DNA from: Corynebacterium appendicis CIP 107643
GTDB taxonomy: Bacteria; Actinomycetota; Actinomycetes; Mycobacteriales; Mycobacteriaceae
Direction of reading: 5' to 3'
Assembly: GCF_030408415.1 (NCBI RefSeq)
Contig: NZ_CP046976.1
Span: 496,001-560,000, forward strand
DNA length: 64,000 bases
Positions within the stretch are counted from its first letter, which is position 1. Each line of letters starts with the position of its first letter. The notes under the pieces are model-generated. The model worked only from the letters and a program-made list of their open reading frames with translations. It made no database searches and was not told where the DNA came from. Shown here piece by piece: positions 51,331 to 60,626 of this stretch. The position numbers and the translations under genes were made by a program.

Positions 51331-51569
51331 AGGAACTCCTTTCAAAATCGTACAAAGACCATTTTAGCTGGGAGTTTCCCAAGCAGAACGAGTTGTGCAG
51401 TTACTCACATGGGCCCGCTTTTCCTTAACGCCTTTCGGGGGTGACGGAAACCCAGCCGGGTCAGTGAGTTAAGCGAGCGCGCCGCTTAGAACCGCAGCAG
51501 TCCCTGCTGTGCTGTTCTGTCCTGCCGCCGAAAACGCCAGACCCTCATCGGCCACTTCTGCTCCATCAC
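51331..51569. other. Gap between the catalase and dehydrogenase genes; no gene seen
   Basis: Contains the dehydrogenase ribosome site and promoter region. A small CAGCAG/CTGCTG hairpin lies near 51497. No supported open frame. Confidence 0.4.
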
Positions 51570-51603
51570 GGCACCCGGCAGATCTGGCAATTTTCCGGGT
51601 GCC
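51570..51603 (-). terminator. Hairpin downstream of the catalase gene
   Basis: GGCACCCGG and CCGGGTGCC pair over a 16-base loop 20 bp after the catalase stop. No T run follows on the minus strand, so it may be a factor-assisted terminator or 3' stabiliser. Confidence 0.4.
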
Positions 51604-51622
51604 ACGATATCAACTTTGTTTC

Positions 51623-53785
51623 CTACCGCTCCCAGACGCGGTGGGAGGCGAGAAGCTCCGTCACCGGGTCAACAGCCTGGGAGGGGGAGGAGACGGCGAC
51701 GATACCGGGCTGATCGACTGCGATGCGAGCGGCACCCAGTGCGACGGATGCATCCGGCCCGGCGAGGACAATCGCCTTCTTGTGGCGGTCGAACTCGCCC
51801 AGCATCGTGGCCACCTCCGGGGTGGCGGGTGGGTTGACCACCACGGCAGCGTCGAACTCGATGGACCGGGCGGTGAAATACGTGCGGGACACGGACACCT
51901 CCTTGCCATCCAGGGTGAGAGTGCCGCCCTTCGTGGAAACGATCATCGGGGTGATGCCGGCGTCGAAAAGCTCGTTGAGAAGCGAGCCGACCCCCTCCAG
52001 CGCCTGCTCCGGGCTGACCAGAACCGCTACCTGGCGACCGTCGACAGGCCAAAGCTTGCCCACCTGGGACAGCGCGGGCGACGGGGTGACCTCCGCGACC
52101 TCGTGCGGCTGCGGGTGAGGCAGGCCGAGGTTGTCCGCGACGTTCTCGGCGAGCCCCTGGTCCACGTGGGCGAGAACGTCCAGGTATCGCAGCTTCACCG
52201 CTTCCTCGTAGCATTTGCCCAGCTCGAAAGAGAACGCGTCGGTCAGGTGCTGCTTCTCCACGTCCGACAGAGACAGGTAGAACATGCGCGGCTGCGAGAA
52301 GTGGTCTTCGAAAGAAGCCGGGTTCTCACGGGTGATGTGGCCCTCAACGGGCTGCGGGACGTCGATAAGCGCACCCTCGTTGACGCTCGCCTCGGTGGGG
52401 TTGCCCTTATCCAGGCTGTTCGGCTTGTAGGGTGCGACGCCGGTGTGCGCGCCCTGCTGGTACATGCCGTCGCGGAGGTTGTCGTTGACGGGCGCGTGCG
52501 GGCGGTTGATCGGCAGCTGGGAGAAGTTCGGCCCGCCCAGTCGGCTGATCTGGGTGTCCAGGTAGGAAAACAGGCGTGCCTGCAGCAGCGGGTCGTTGGT
52601 CACGTCGATGCCCGGCACAAGGTGGCCCGGGTGGAAGGCGACCTGCTCGGTCTCTTCGAAGTAGTTGCCTGGGTTCCTGTTCAAGGTCAGGGTGCCGATG
52701 ATCTCCACCGGGGCGAGCTCCTCGGGGACGATCTTCGTCGGGTCAAGCAGATCAATGCCCTCGAACATCTGCTCCTTGGTGTCCGGGAAGACCTGAACAC
52801 CCAGGTCCCACTCGGGGTAGGCGCCGGCCTCGATGGCGTCGGCGAGATCACGGCGGTGGAAATCCGGGTCCACCCCGCCGGTGATCTGCGCTTCCTCCCA
52901 CACCTGGGAGTGGACGCCGAGACGCGGCTTGAAGTGGAACTTGACCAAGGTGGTCTCACCGGCATCGTTGATCATGCGGAAGGTGTGGATGCCGAAGCCC
53001 TCCATGGTGCGGAAGGAACGGGGGATTCCACGGTCCGACATGTTCCAGAAGGTGTGGTGAGTGGCCTCCGTGTGAAGGCCCACGAAGTCCCAGAACGTGT
53101 CGTGCGCGCTCTGCGCCTGGGGGATCTCCCGGTCCGGGTGCGGTTTGGCGGCGTGGATGACGTCCGGAAACTTGATACCGTCCTGGATGAAGAACACCGG
53201 AATGTTGTTGCCCACCAGGTCCCAGGTGCCCTCGTCGGTGTAGAACTTGACGCCCCAGCCACGGGTGTCGCGCACACTGTCGGCGGAACCGCGGGAGCCC
53301 AGCACAGTGGAGAAGCGCACGAAAACTTCGGTTTCCTTGTCCTTGGCAAACACTCCCGCCTTAGAAATCTTGGAGGCTGCGCCGTTGGCCTTGAACACGC
53401 CATGCGCACCTGCGCCGCGCGCGTGGACCACACGCTCAGGGATGCGCTCGTGGTCGAAGTGGGTGATCTTTTCGCGGAAGTGATGGTCCTGCATGAGCAG
53501 GGGGCCACGCTCACCAGCGCGCAGCGAGTGGCTGGTCTCGCTCAGGCGCGCACCCTGAGCGGTGGTCAGGAACTCACCCTGCTGGGCGCGGGGATCGGGC
53601 TCGCCGGCCCCGATGTGGAACGGGCAGCCGGTCGGGGAGACCGCCTGCGGCGGCTGCTGGTCCGCTTTCGATTCGGGAGGCGTAGCCGGGGTAGTGGGCT
53701 GGTTCTTGTCCGGGGTGGCGTTGCCCGGGGTGCCGGGGGCCTTGTCGCCCTGCGGGGAGGCTGCGGGGTTGTTCTTCGGGGACAT
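51623..53785 (-). CDS. katE: Large-subunit monofunctional catalase (KatE/HPII type)
   Basis: 720 residues. A Pro/Ala/Gln-rich extension (1-60) precedes the catalase core with [15 protein letters not shown] (distal His region) and [10 protein letters not shown]. The heme-ligand helix reads R-L-F-S-Y-L-D-T-Q. The C-terminal 150 residues form the flavodoxin/GATase1-like domain typical of HPII catalases. It dismutates hydrogen peroxide in the cytoplasm. It is divergent from chrA across 246 bp, which contains a perfect palindrome. One copy of the CGTCGATAAGC word lies inside. Confidence 0.94.
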   Translation of the reverse strand: MSPKNNPAASPQGDKAPGTPGNATPDKNQPTTPATPPESKADQQPPQAVSPTGCPFHIGAGEPDPRAQQGEFLTTAQGARLSETSHSLRAGERGPLLMQDHHFREKITHFDHERIPERVVHARGAGAHGVFKANGAASKISKAGVFAKDKETEVFVRFSTVLGSRGSADSVRDTRGWGVKFYTDEGTWDLVGNNIPVFFIQDGIKFPDVIHAAKPHPDREIPQAQSAHDTFWDFVGLHTEATHHTFWNMSDRGIPRSFRTMEGFGIHTFRMINDAGETTLVKFHFKPRLGVHSQVWEEAQITGGVDPDFHRRDLADAIEAGAYPEWDLGVQVFPDTKEQMFEGIDLLDPTKIVPEELAPVEIIGTLTLNRNPGNYFEETEQVAFHPGHLVPGIDVTNDPLLQARLFSYLDTQISRLGGPNFSQLPINRPHAPVNDNLRDGMYQQGAHTGVAPYKPNSLDKGNPTEASVNEGALIDVPQPVEGHITRENPASFEDHFSQPRMFYLSLSDVEKQHLTDAFSFELGKCYEEAVKLRYLDVLAHVDQGLAENVADNLGLPHPQPHEVAEVTPSPALSQVGKLWPVDGRQVAVLVSPEQALEGVGSLLNELFDAGITPMIVSTKGGTLTLDGKEVSVSRTYFTARSIEFDAAVVVNPPATPEVATMLGEFDRHKKAIVLAGPDASVALGAARIAVDQPGIVAVSSPSQAVDPVTELLASHRVWER

Positions 53786-53876
53786 CTTCTCACCTACTGC
53801 AAATCGGTTGTTGCTTACGTAGGCGAGAGTAGAGAAAAGTCGCCTGACGGGTGCGCCCTTACACCCTCACCTGGGG

Positions 53877-53895
53877 CCCGTCGAATCTCGACGGG
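53877..53895. promoter_or_regulatory. Palindrome between katE and chrA
   Basis: CCCGTCGA-ATC-TCGACGGG is a perfect 8-bp inverted repeat with a 3-bp spacer, 92 bp from the catalase start and 137 bp from chrA. Its position suits an operator for either gene; the regulator is unknown. Confidence 0.4.
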
Positions 53896-54031
53896 TGTTG
53901 TGGCGGTTTGTTGTCCGCAAGCTTGTCGATGCCCACCTGGCCCAACGCCTTGAAATCCCCTCGTCGTGCCCCGGTCCATTGTAAGAATACTAGCGTGCCG
54001 GGTGATGTTTGCTCTGGTAAACATTGAGGTC

Positions 54032-55225
54032 ATGTCCACTTCCCGCACTGACCTGAATAAACAATCCCCGTGGGAGGTCTTCACGATCTTCACGCGCCTC
54101 GGCTGCACGTCCTTCGGCGGGCCGACAGCGCACTTGGGATACTTCCGCGACGAGTTTGTGGAGAAGCGCAAGTGGTTCTCTGACAGGCAGTACGCCGACT
54201 TGGTGGCATTGTGCCAGTTCCTGCCCGGCCCGGCGTCGAGCCAGGTGGGCATGGCGATCGGCCTGCAGCGAGCCGGGTACATGGGCATGTTCCTGGCGTG
54301 GGCGGGTTTCACCTTGCCGTCCGTGGTGCTCATGGTTGCGTTCGCCCTCGGGGTGGCGCAGCTCGGCGACATCAGCGAGGCAGGCTGGCTGCTCGGCTTG
54401 AAGGCGGCGGCCGTGGCTGTCGTGGCGCAGGCCGTGTACGGCATGGCGAAGAACCTGGTCACAGGTAAGATTCACGCGGCGATCGCCGTGGCTGCGCTGG
54501 TGCTCGTTCTGCTCGTGCCGCACCCGCTGATCCAGGTCGGCGCGATCGTGCTCGGCATCGTTGTCGGCCTGGCGTTTCTGCGCGACAAGAAAGACGCGGA
54601 CAAACCGACGCCAGCTGACAGTGGCTCGCACACCGTCGGCATCGTCTGCCTTGTGCTGTTCTTCGCGCTGCTGTTCGCGCTGCCGGCTTTGGAGCACCTT
54701 GCCAGAGAGGCGGGTATTTTCAGCACCTTCTACCGCGCGGGCGCCCTCGTCTTCGGTGGCGGCCACGTGGTGCTGCCGCTGCTGGAGACGGTCACGGTTG
54801 GCGAGGGGCTCGTGGACCACGACACCTTCCTCGCCGGCTACGGTGCCGCCCAGGCGATGCCCGGCCCGCTATTCACCTTCGCGTCCTTCCTCGGCGCGAG
54901 CGCGGAGGGCATGAACTGGGCGCTCGGTGCGACGATTGCCACCGTCGCGATCTTCCTGCCGGCAGCGCTGCTCGTTCTCGGCGCGATGCCGTTTTGGGAG
55001 CGCCTCCGCACGATGCCACGCGCGGGTGCGGCGCTGGCCGGCGCGAACGCCGCTGTCGTGGGAATTCTCGGCGCGGCGCTGTACACCCCGGTCTTCACCG
55101 CCGGCATCACAGGAGTGGTCACGCTGTCCATCGCCGTGGTCTGCTACGCCGCGCTGATTTCGTGGAAGGTGCCGCCGTGGGCGGTGGTCATCGGTGCAGC
55201 ACTCGTCGGTTGGGTGGTGCTATGA
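54032..55225 (+). CDS. chrA: CHR-family chromate transporter ChrA
   Basis: 397 residues from ATG 54032; an ATG in the same frame at 54005 is possible. It is a bidomain protein with two homologous CHR halves. The first has S-F-G-G-P-T-A-H-L-G-Y and C-Q-F-L-P-G-P-A-S-S-Q. The second has V-F-G-G-G-H-V-V-L-P-L and A-A-Q-A-M-P-G-P-L-F-T-F, giving about 10-12 helices. ChrA expels chromate. Its TGA overlaps the ATG of the flavin oxidoreductase (ATGA), indicating an operon. Confidence 0.92.
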   Translation: MSTSRTDLNKQSPWEVFTIFTRLGCTSFGGPTAHLGYFRDEFVEKRKWFSDRQYADLVALCQFLPGPASSQVGMAIGLQRAGYMGMFLAWAGFTLPSVVLMVAFALGVAQLGDISEAGWLLGLKAAAVAVVAQAVYGMAKNLVTGKIHAAIAVAALVLVLLVPHPLIQVGAIVLGIVVGLAFLRDKKDADKPTPADSGSHTVGIVCLVLFFALLFALPALEHLAREAGIFSTFYRAGALVFGGGHVVLPLLETVTVGEGLVDHDTFLAGYGAAQAMPGPLFTFASFLGASAEGMNWALGATIATVAIFLPAALLVLGAMPFWERLRTMPRAGAALAGANAAVVGILGAALYTPVFTAGITGVVTLSIAVVCYAALISWKVPPWAVVIGAALVGWVVL

Positions 55226-56223
55226 ATCCGCTCTTCGAAGTCTCTGACACCCCGCACTGGCAGCTTCCCGGTTTCACACGCACTTTCTGGCCGGGCGAGC
55301 TCACCGTCGGCCTCACCCTGCCCATCGAGGAGGATGCGGAGTCGAATCCGCTCGACAGCCTGGATAACCAGCTGCGCCTCATCCGCAAGGCCGAGGCCGG
55401 GGGAGTGGCCGCGATCTGGGTGCGCGATATTCCGCTGCGCGTCGAGACGTTCGGCGACGTCGGACAGGTCTACGACCCCTGGATGTACCTGAGCCACATC
55501 GCCGCGCACACGGACGCGATCGCTTTGGGCACCGCAGCCATCGTCGTGCCCTTCCAGCACCCGCTGCTTTTGGCCAAGCGTGCCGGCACCATCGACCGCC
55601 TCAGCCGCGGCCGCTTTCTCATGGGCGTGGCCACGGGCGACCGCCCCGAGGAGTTTCCCGCGTTCGGCCAGGACAAAGGCAAGCGCGACGAAGAATTCCG
55701 CGAAAGAATCGCAGCTTATCGACGAGCCACCCTCACCACCCACACCCCCGTCCGCTGGTCCGGTGGCCGGATGGGCGGAGCCGATGTCGTCCCCAAACCC
55801 CAGGCCCGCGAGGTGCCCCTCTTGGCCACCGGCTCCTGCCAGCAGACTCTCGAGTGGCGCGCCGAGCACACCCACGGCTGGCTGATGTACCACAAGGGCC
55901 TGGAGATCCAACGCCAGAACGTGCGCAATTGGAACACCGCCGTGGCCGATTGGGCCGCCCGCGAAGGTGTCGCAGGGACCCCGGCCGCCTACAAGCCCTT
56001 CGCCGAGTCCCTGTGGCTCGACCTGCACGAGGACCCTGACGCGCCCGCCGCCGGCGGCAGCTTCGGTTACCGCCTCGGCCGCAACACTCTCATCGAGCTG
56101 TTGCGCTCTCAACGGGCGGCGGGGATCAGCCACGTCATGGTCAATTTCCGCTCCAGCAAGCGTTCCGCCGAGGAGCAGATCGACGAGCTGATCGAGTACG
56201 TGATCCCCGCGCTGAAGCGCTAG
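55222..56223 (+). CDS. LLM-class flavin-dependent oxidoreductase
   Basis: 333 residues from ATG 55222, overlapping chrA by 4 bp. Luciferase-like (beta/alpha)8 segments include W-V-R-D-I-P-L-R, A-L-G-T-A-A-I-V-V-P-F-Q-H-P and R-L-S-R-G-R-F-L-M-G-V-A-T-G-D-R-P-E-E-F. These define the TIGR03571-like branch of FMN-using enzymes. Coupling to chrA suggests a reductase acting on chromate or related stress (inference). It is convergent with the aminotransferase gene (4-bp overlap). Confidence 0.87.
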   Translation: MNPLFEVSDTPHWQLPGFTRTFWPGELTVGLTLPIEEDAESNPLDSLDNQLRLIRKAEAGGVAAIWVRDIPLRVETFGDVGQVYDPWMYLSHIAAHTDAIALGTAAIVVPFQHPLLLAKRAGTIDRLSRGRFLMGVATGDRPEEFPAFGQDKGKRDEEFRERIAAYRRATLTTHTPVRWSGGRMGGADVVPKPQAREVPLLATGSCQQTLEWRAEHTHGWLMYHKGLEIQRQNVRNWNTAVADWAAREGVAGTPAAYKPFAESLWLDLHEDPDAPAAGGSFGYRLGRNTLIELLRSQRAAGISHVMVNFRSSKRSAEEQIDELIEYVIPALKR

Positions 56224-57353
56224 ACCCGATCCAGCGCCTCAGCGAAACGCGCGACCGCGCCGTCCACGTCGGCCCATTTGTCCAGGCCGAAGAGGCCGAT
56301 GCGGAAGGTGGAGAAACTCTCGGGCTCGCCGATCTGCAGCGGGACACCGCCGGCGATCTGGATGCCGGCCTGCTTGAACGCGGCACCGGTGGCCTGCTCC
56401 GGCGCGGCGGCGTGCATGACCACGATGGAGGAGGCCTCGAAGCCAGGGGCTGCAACAGAGACGTAGCCCTTCTCGGCCAGCAGCTCACGGACCTTAGTGC
56501 CCAGCTCGACCTGGCGCTTGGTCAGCTCATCTAGACCGATTTCCTTCGCTTCCTTCATCAGCTCGAGGTTGTGCGCGATGGTGTCGGTGGGCAGCGTTGC
56601 GTGGTAGGCGGCGGTGCCGTCCACGTAGCCCTCGGAGATGGCGGTCCACTTGGCCAGGTCCATGGCGAAGCTGTCGGAGGTGGTGTTGTCCAGCTGCGCG
56701 CGGCCGTCCTCGGAGAACATGACGTAGCCGGTGGCCGGGGAGCCGGACCAGCCCTTCTGCGGCGCGGTGATGAGGATGTCCACGCCGGTGGCCTCCATGT
56801 TGATCCACTTGGTGCCGGCGGCGACGCAGTCGAGGACCATCAGGCCGTCGGCCTCGTGGGCAGCGTCGGCAAGCTTGGAAATGTAGTCGACGGGTAGCTC
56901 GAGGCCCGCTGCTGTCTCTACGTGCGCCGCGAACACGAGGTTGGGGCGCTCGGTGCGGATGCGCTCCACGGCGTCGTCGATCGCCGGCGGGACGTAGGAA
57001 GCGCGCTCATCGTCCGAAGTCGGCTCGGCGTTGAGCACCGTGACTTTCTCGGTCACGCCGGAGGCATCGAAAATCTGCGTCCAGCGGTAGGAGAAGTTGC
57101 CGGTCCGGATGACCAGCGCCTCCTTGCCGCGTGCGAACTGGCGCGCAACAGCTTCCATCGCGAACGTGCCGCCGCCGGGAACCACAGCCACGGATGACGC
57201 GTGGTACGTCTCACGCAGGATTGCCTGAAGTTCCTGCATGATGCCGATGAACTTGGCGGACATATGGTTCAACGACCGGTCGCTGAACACGGCCGAGTAT
57301 TCCAGCAGGCCGTCTGGGTCGATGTCGGGGCGGGGGAGAGTGTTGTCAGTCAT
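56220..57353 (-). CDS. Class V PLP-dependent aminotransferase (alanine-glyoxylate type)
   Basis: 377 residues. V-V-P-G-G-G-T-F-A-M-E-A binds the PLP phosphate, D-C-V-A-A-G-T-K-W carries the PLP Asp, and T-A-P-Q-K-G-W-S-G-S-P-A holds the Schiff-base lysine. This fits the alanine/serine-glyoxylate aminotransferase branch of class V. The N-terminus L-E-Y-S-A-V-F-S-D-R-S-L-N-H replaces the usual P-G-P-T start. The exact amino donor is unknown. Its end overlaps the convergent oxidoreductase by 4 bp. Confidence 0.88.
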   Translation of the reverse strand: MTDNTLPRPDIDPDGLLEYSAVFSDRSLNHMSAKFIGIMQELQAILRETYHASSVAVVPGGGTFAMEAVARQFARGKEALVIRTGNFSYRWTQIFDASGVTEKVTVLNAEPTSDDERASYVPPAIDDAVERIRTERPNLVFAAHVETAAGLELPVDYISKLADAAHEADGLMVLDCVAAGTKWINMEATGVDILITAPQKGWSGSPATGYVMFSEDGRAQLDNTTSDSFAMDLAKWTAISEGYVDGTAAYHATLPTDTIAHNLELMKEAKEIGLDELTKRQVELGTKVRELLAEKGYVSVAAPGFEASSIVVMHAAAPEQATGAAFKQAGIQIAGGVPLQIGEPESFSTFRIGLFGLDKWADVDGAVARFAEALDRV

Positions 57354-57415
57354 GCCCCAACGCTATCGGTTTTCTCTTACGATGGTGAACGCTTACCACG
57401 AAAAAGGAGAAAACT

Positions 57416-57586
57416 ATGGGTCGTTGGATCATCGCCATCATCGGTGCCGTTGTTGGCGCGCTGCTCACCGGTTTCATTCTCAGCCAGCTCGGTGTGACTG
57501 GCATTCTCTACACCATTCTGGTGCTCGTCGGTTCCGCCATCTGCTCGTCGCTCGCGGGCACGCTGGCCAACCGCATCAACCGTTAG
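57416..57586 (+). CDS. Small membrane protein (56 residues)
   Basis: Two hydrophobic helices (about 4-24 and 27-48) separated by a short turn, with a basic end N-R-I-N-R. ATG 57416 follows AAAAGGAGAAAACT, a good ribosome site. The overall pattern resembles GlsB/YeaQ-type stress membrane proteins, but it is too short for certainty. It overlaps the convergent moeB/thiF-like gene by 4 bp. The codon use and clear ribosome site make it likely to be real. Confidence 0.65.
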   Translation: MGRWIIAIIGAVVGALLTGFILSQLGVTGILYTILVLVGSAICSSLAGTLANRINR

Positions 57587-58695
57587 AGAGCGTTCACGCC
57601 GCCAGGCAAGCTCGTCAGGGAGATTCCGCGCTCAGCTGCATGAGCTGCATGCTTATCGACGAACCCCTGCGACCTCTTCCCCGACGCGCAGTACACCACC
57701 ACATCGGTGCCTTGGGGCAGAGTGTCGATGAACTCGTCGCCGAGCGCGGGATTCCCCTCCAACTCTGAGGTGGGGATGTGCCCGCTTCGCACCGCGGAAA
57801 TGTCCTTCAGCGCTTTCTCGTGCTCCTCGCGCACGTCGAGGGCGACGGCAGATCCCGTCGCAACCGCAGTCAGAAGCTCTTCATTGTCGTGCGCCGGCAC
57901 CGCGCACACCGCGCCCTCGTAGTCGCCGAAGCTGGTGGCCAGTTCGCGGCCGGGGTCGTGGCGGACGGCGAAGCTGCGGATCTGGGTGGTCAGGGCGTCG
58001 TACATGCGCAGGGTGCCCACCGGTGCCTCGCCGACGCCGGTGAGGAACTTGATGACCTCGGTGGACATGAGCCCGCCGACCACGCTCGTGGTCACGCCGA
58101 GCACGCCGGCGGTGGCGCAGTCTGGCACGGAGTCCGCGTCGGGCTGGTCGGGGTAGAGGTCGCGCATGCCCACGCCGTCCTCCGGGGCGCCGGGGCCGGA
58201 CCACCACAGGGCCACGTCGCCGCGGTAGCGCAGCACCGACCCCCACACAAGGGGAGTGCCGGTGATCTCGGCAGCGTCGGCGGCCATGAATTTGGTGGTG
58301 AAGGTATCGGAGCCGTCGATGAGCAAGTCGATGTCCTCGAGTAGCTCTACGGCGTTGGAGGCGTCCATGCGGCCGTCGATGGTTCTCACCTCGATGCCGG
58401 GCTGGAGTTCGCGCAGGCGCTCAGCGGCCACTTCGGTCTTTTTCCGGCCCACATCGGAGGCTCCGAAGAGAATCTGGCGGTGAATATTAGTCAGGTCGAC
58501 CACGTCGTCGTCGATAAGCGAAATGTGCCCGACGCCTGTCGCCGCGAGCGTCTGCATCACGGGGCAGCCGAGCCCTCCCGCTCCGATGACCAGCACATGC
58601 GCGCGGTGAAGCGCTTCTTGTTGGTCCGGCCCGAAACCGGGCAGATTCATCTGGCGGGCGGTGCGGCGGAGTTCTTGCTCAGGAAGAGAAATCAC
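57583..58695 (-). CDS. ThiF/MoeB adenylyltransferase with C-terminal rhodanese domain
   Basis: 370 residues. The E1-like domain has V-I-G-A-G-G-L-G-C (about 36-44), the acidic I-D-D-D-V-V-D-L-T-N-I-H-R-Q motif and D-C-A-T-A-G-V-L-G with a conserved Cys. The usual CxxC zinc pairs are not visible. The rhodanese domain (about 270-370) has the persulfide loop Y-C-A-S-G-K-R-S. These proteins adenylate the Gly-Gly end of sulfur carriers such as ThiS or MoaD and sulfurate them. A ThiS gene lies 3.6 kb away, so thiamine synthesis is plausible; molybdopterin is the alternative. Confidence 0.9.
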   Translation of the reverse strand: MISLPEQELRRTARQMNLPGFGPDQQEALHRAHVLVIGAGGLGCPVMQTLAATGVGHISLIDDDVVDLTNIHRQILFGASDVGRKKTEVAAERLRELQPGIEVRTIDGRMDASNAVELLEDIDLLIDGSDTFTTKFMAADAAEITGTPLVWGSVLRYRGDVALWWSGPGAPEDGVGMRDLYPDQPDADSVPDCATAGVLGVTTSVVGGLMSTEVIKFLTGVGEAPVGTLRMYDALTTQIRSFAVRHDPGRELATSFGDYEGAVCAVPAHDNEELLTAVATGSAVALDVREEHEKALKDISAVRSGHIPTSELEGNPALGDEFIDTLPQGTDVVVYCASGKRSQGFVDKHAAHAAERGISLTSLPGGVNAL

Positions 58696-58769
58696 ACCCC
58701 TTCACCTTAATGGCCTAAACTTTTTCGGGACATCATGACCGCCCGACTAATGATTTGGGGCCGATTCCC

Positions 58770-60554
58770 ATGCGCAAACTTCGCGCTGATCCACTGATCT
58801 TTTTCACTGCTGTCGGATTCATCTTCGCTTTCGTGGCTCTCACTATCGGTTTCGGTGAGCGCGCCCGCGACACGTATTCCAGTGTCTCCACCTGGATGAT
58901 GGACAACTTCGCCTGGCTGTACATCGGAGGAGTGTCCGCGGTGTTCATCTTCCTGATTGTCCTGTTCGTGTCTAAGTACGGCAATTACCGGCTCGGCGAC
59001 GACGACGATGAACCCGAGTACTCCCTCCCCGTCTGGTTCTCCATGCTGTTCGCTGCGGGCATGGGTGCGACGCTGATGTTCTGGGGTGCCGCGGAGCCTC
59101 TGCACCACGCGTACGACCCGCCGCGCGGCGGGTACGAGTCCATGAGCCGCGACGCGATCCGCCAGGCGTTCGAGTTCACCTACTACCACTTCGGCATTCA
59201 CATGTGGGTGATCTTCACGCTGCCGGGCCTGGCCATGGGCTATTTCATCTACAAGCGAAAGATGCCCGCGCGCTATTCGTCGATCTTCTCGCCGCTGCTC
59301 GGCTCCAAGGTCTACCAGTGGCCGGGCAAGCTTCTCGACGCCATCGGCATCATCGGCACCGTCTTCGGCCTCGCCGTCTCCGTGGGCCTGGGCGTGCTGC
59401 AGATCAGCGCGGGCCTGAACATCCTGTGGGGTGTGCCGCTGGTGACCTGGGTTGAACTCGGGGTCATCATTTTCATCACCGTCTGCGCCTCCGTGTCCGT
59501 GGCCACGGGCCTGGACAAGGGCGTGAAGCTGCTGTCGAACCTGAACATCATCGGTTCGATCGCGTTGCTGGCCTTCCTCTTCGTCATGGGGCCGACCCTG
59601 AAAATCATCGAGCACCTCACCGAGTCCTTCGGCATTTACGCATCGTCGTTGCCGGAGCTGATGTTCTGGGTCGACTCCTACAACGACAACCCGGGCTGGC
59701 ACGCCACCTGGACCGCGTTCTACTGGGCGTGGACGATCTGTTGGTCACCGTACGTGGGTATGTTCTTCGCCCGCATTTCCCGCGGCCGCACCGTGCGCCA
59801 GTTCATTGCCGGCACGATCCTCCTGCCGACTGTCTTCGACATCGTCTGGTTCGCCACCTTCGGCCGCACCGCGATCGACGTGGAGGCGAATGACCCGGGC
59901 GTGCTCACTGGCCCAGTGGTGGAAGACGGGGAGACCCCGCAGGCGCTGTTCACCCTGCTGGCGCAGTATCCGCTGTACTTCATCAGTGGTGCGGTGGCGC
60001 TCGCGGTGATCATCTTCTACTTCGTCACCTCAATCGACTCCGCGGCGTTGGTGATGGACATGTTCACTAGCGGCGAGGAGGAAGCGACTCCGCGGTACTA
60101 CCGCGTCGCCTGGGCGGTCGCAGTCGGCACGGTGACAGCTGCGTTGCTGTTCATCAACGATTCCGGCATCCAAGCACTGCAGGAAGTGGTGATCATCATC
60201 GCCCTGCCGTTCTTCATCGTGTACTTCATCATGATGTTCTCGCTGGTGAAGGCGATGAGCGACGACGCTGCAGCTGAGCGCCGCTTCCGTTCCCGCCAGT
60301 GGGAGAAGACCGACACCCCCGAGAAGTACGAGGAAGCCGACGCCAAGCCTGCCCCGGGCTACGACGAAGAGGGCAACGAGATCGACCGCCCTGAGCTCGA
60401 GTACGACTACGATAACGAGACCTGGCGCCTCACCGAGACCCTCGTCATCGAGGGCGAGGCCGAGACCGAAGAGGACGGCGAAGATGTCGTTGAAGTGGTC
60501 GAGGTAGAAGTGCCGGAGGGCACGCCGGTGGAGATTGAGGGTGAGCGTCGATAA
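58770..60554 (+). CDS. BCCT-family compatible-solute/choline transporter
   Basis: 594 residues from ATG 58770. Twelve membrane helices carry the BCCT signature A-F-Y-W-A-W-T-I-C-W-S-P-Y-V-G-M-F-F-A-R-I-S-R-G-R-T. The amphipathic G-A-A-E-P-L-H-H segment is also present. A long acidic C-terminal tail (about 510-594) could be an osmosensing domain, although in C. glutamicum BetP that tail is basic. Substrates are likely betaine, proline or ectoine-type solutes. The stop codon TAA is formed by the repeated word CGTCGATAAGC. Confidence 0.92.
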   Translation: MRKLRADPLIFFTAVGFIFAFVALTIGFGERARDTYSSVSTWMMDNFAWLYIGGVSAVFIFLIVLFVSKYGNYRLGDDDDEPEYSLPVWFSMLFAAGMGATLMFWGAAEPLHHAYDPPRGGYESMSRDAIRQAFEFTYYHFGIHMWVIFTLPGLAMGYFIYKRKMPARYSSIFSPLLGSKVYQWPGKLLDAIGIIGTVFGLAVSVGLGVLQISAGLNILWGVPLVTWVELGVIIFITVCASVSVATGLDKGVKLLSNLNIIGSIALLAFLFVMGPTLKIIEHLTESFGIYASSLPELMFWVDSYNDNPGWHATWTAFYWAWTICWSPYVGMFFARISRGRTVRQFIAGTILLPTVFDIVWFATFGRTAIDVEANDPGVLTGPVVEDGETPQALFTLLAQYPLYFISGAVALAVIIFYFVTSIDSAALVMDMFTSGEEEATPRYYRVAWAVAVGTVTAALLFINDSGIQALQEVVIIIALPFFIVYFIMMFSLVKAMSDDAAAERRFRSRQWEKTDTPEKYEEADAKPAPGYDEEGNEIDRPELEYDYDNETWRLTETLVIEGEAETEEDGEDVVEVVEVEVPEGTPVEIEGERR

Positions 60555-60626
60555 GCGCAGTGCCCTTTGTGTGCTTAGATCACGCGGCCGCCTTATCGCC
60601 GAGAACCCCGCCGCGCACAGAGGGGT

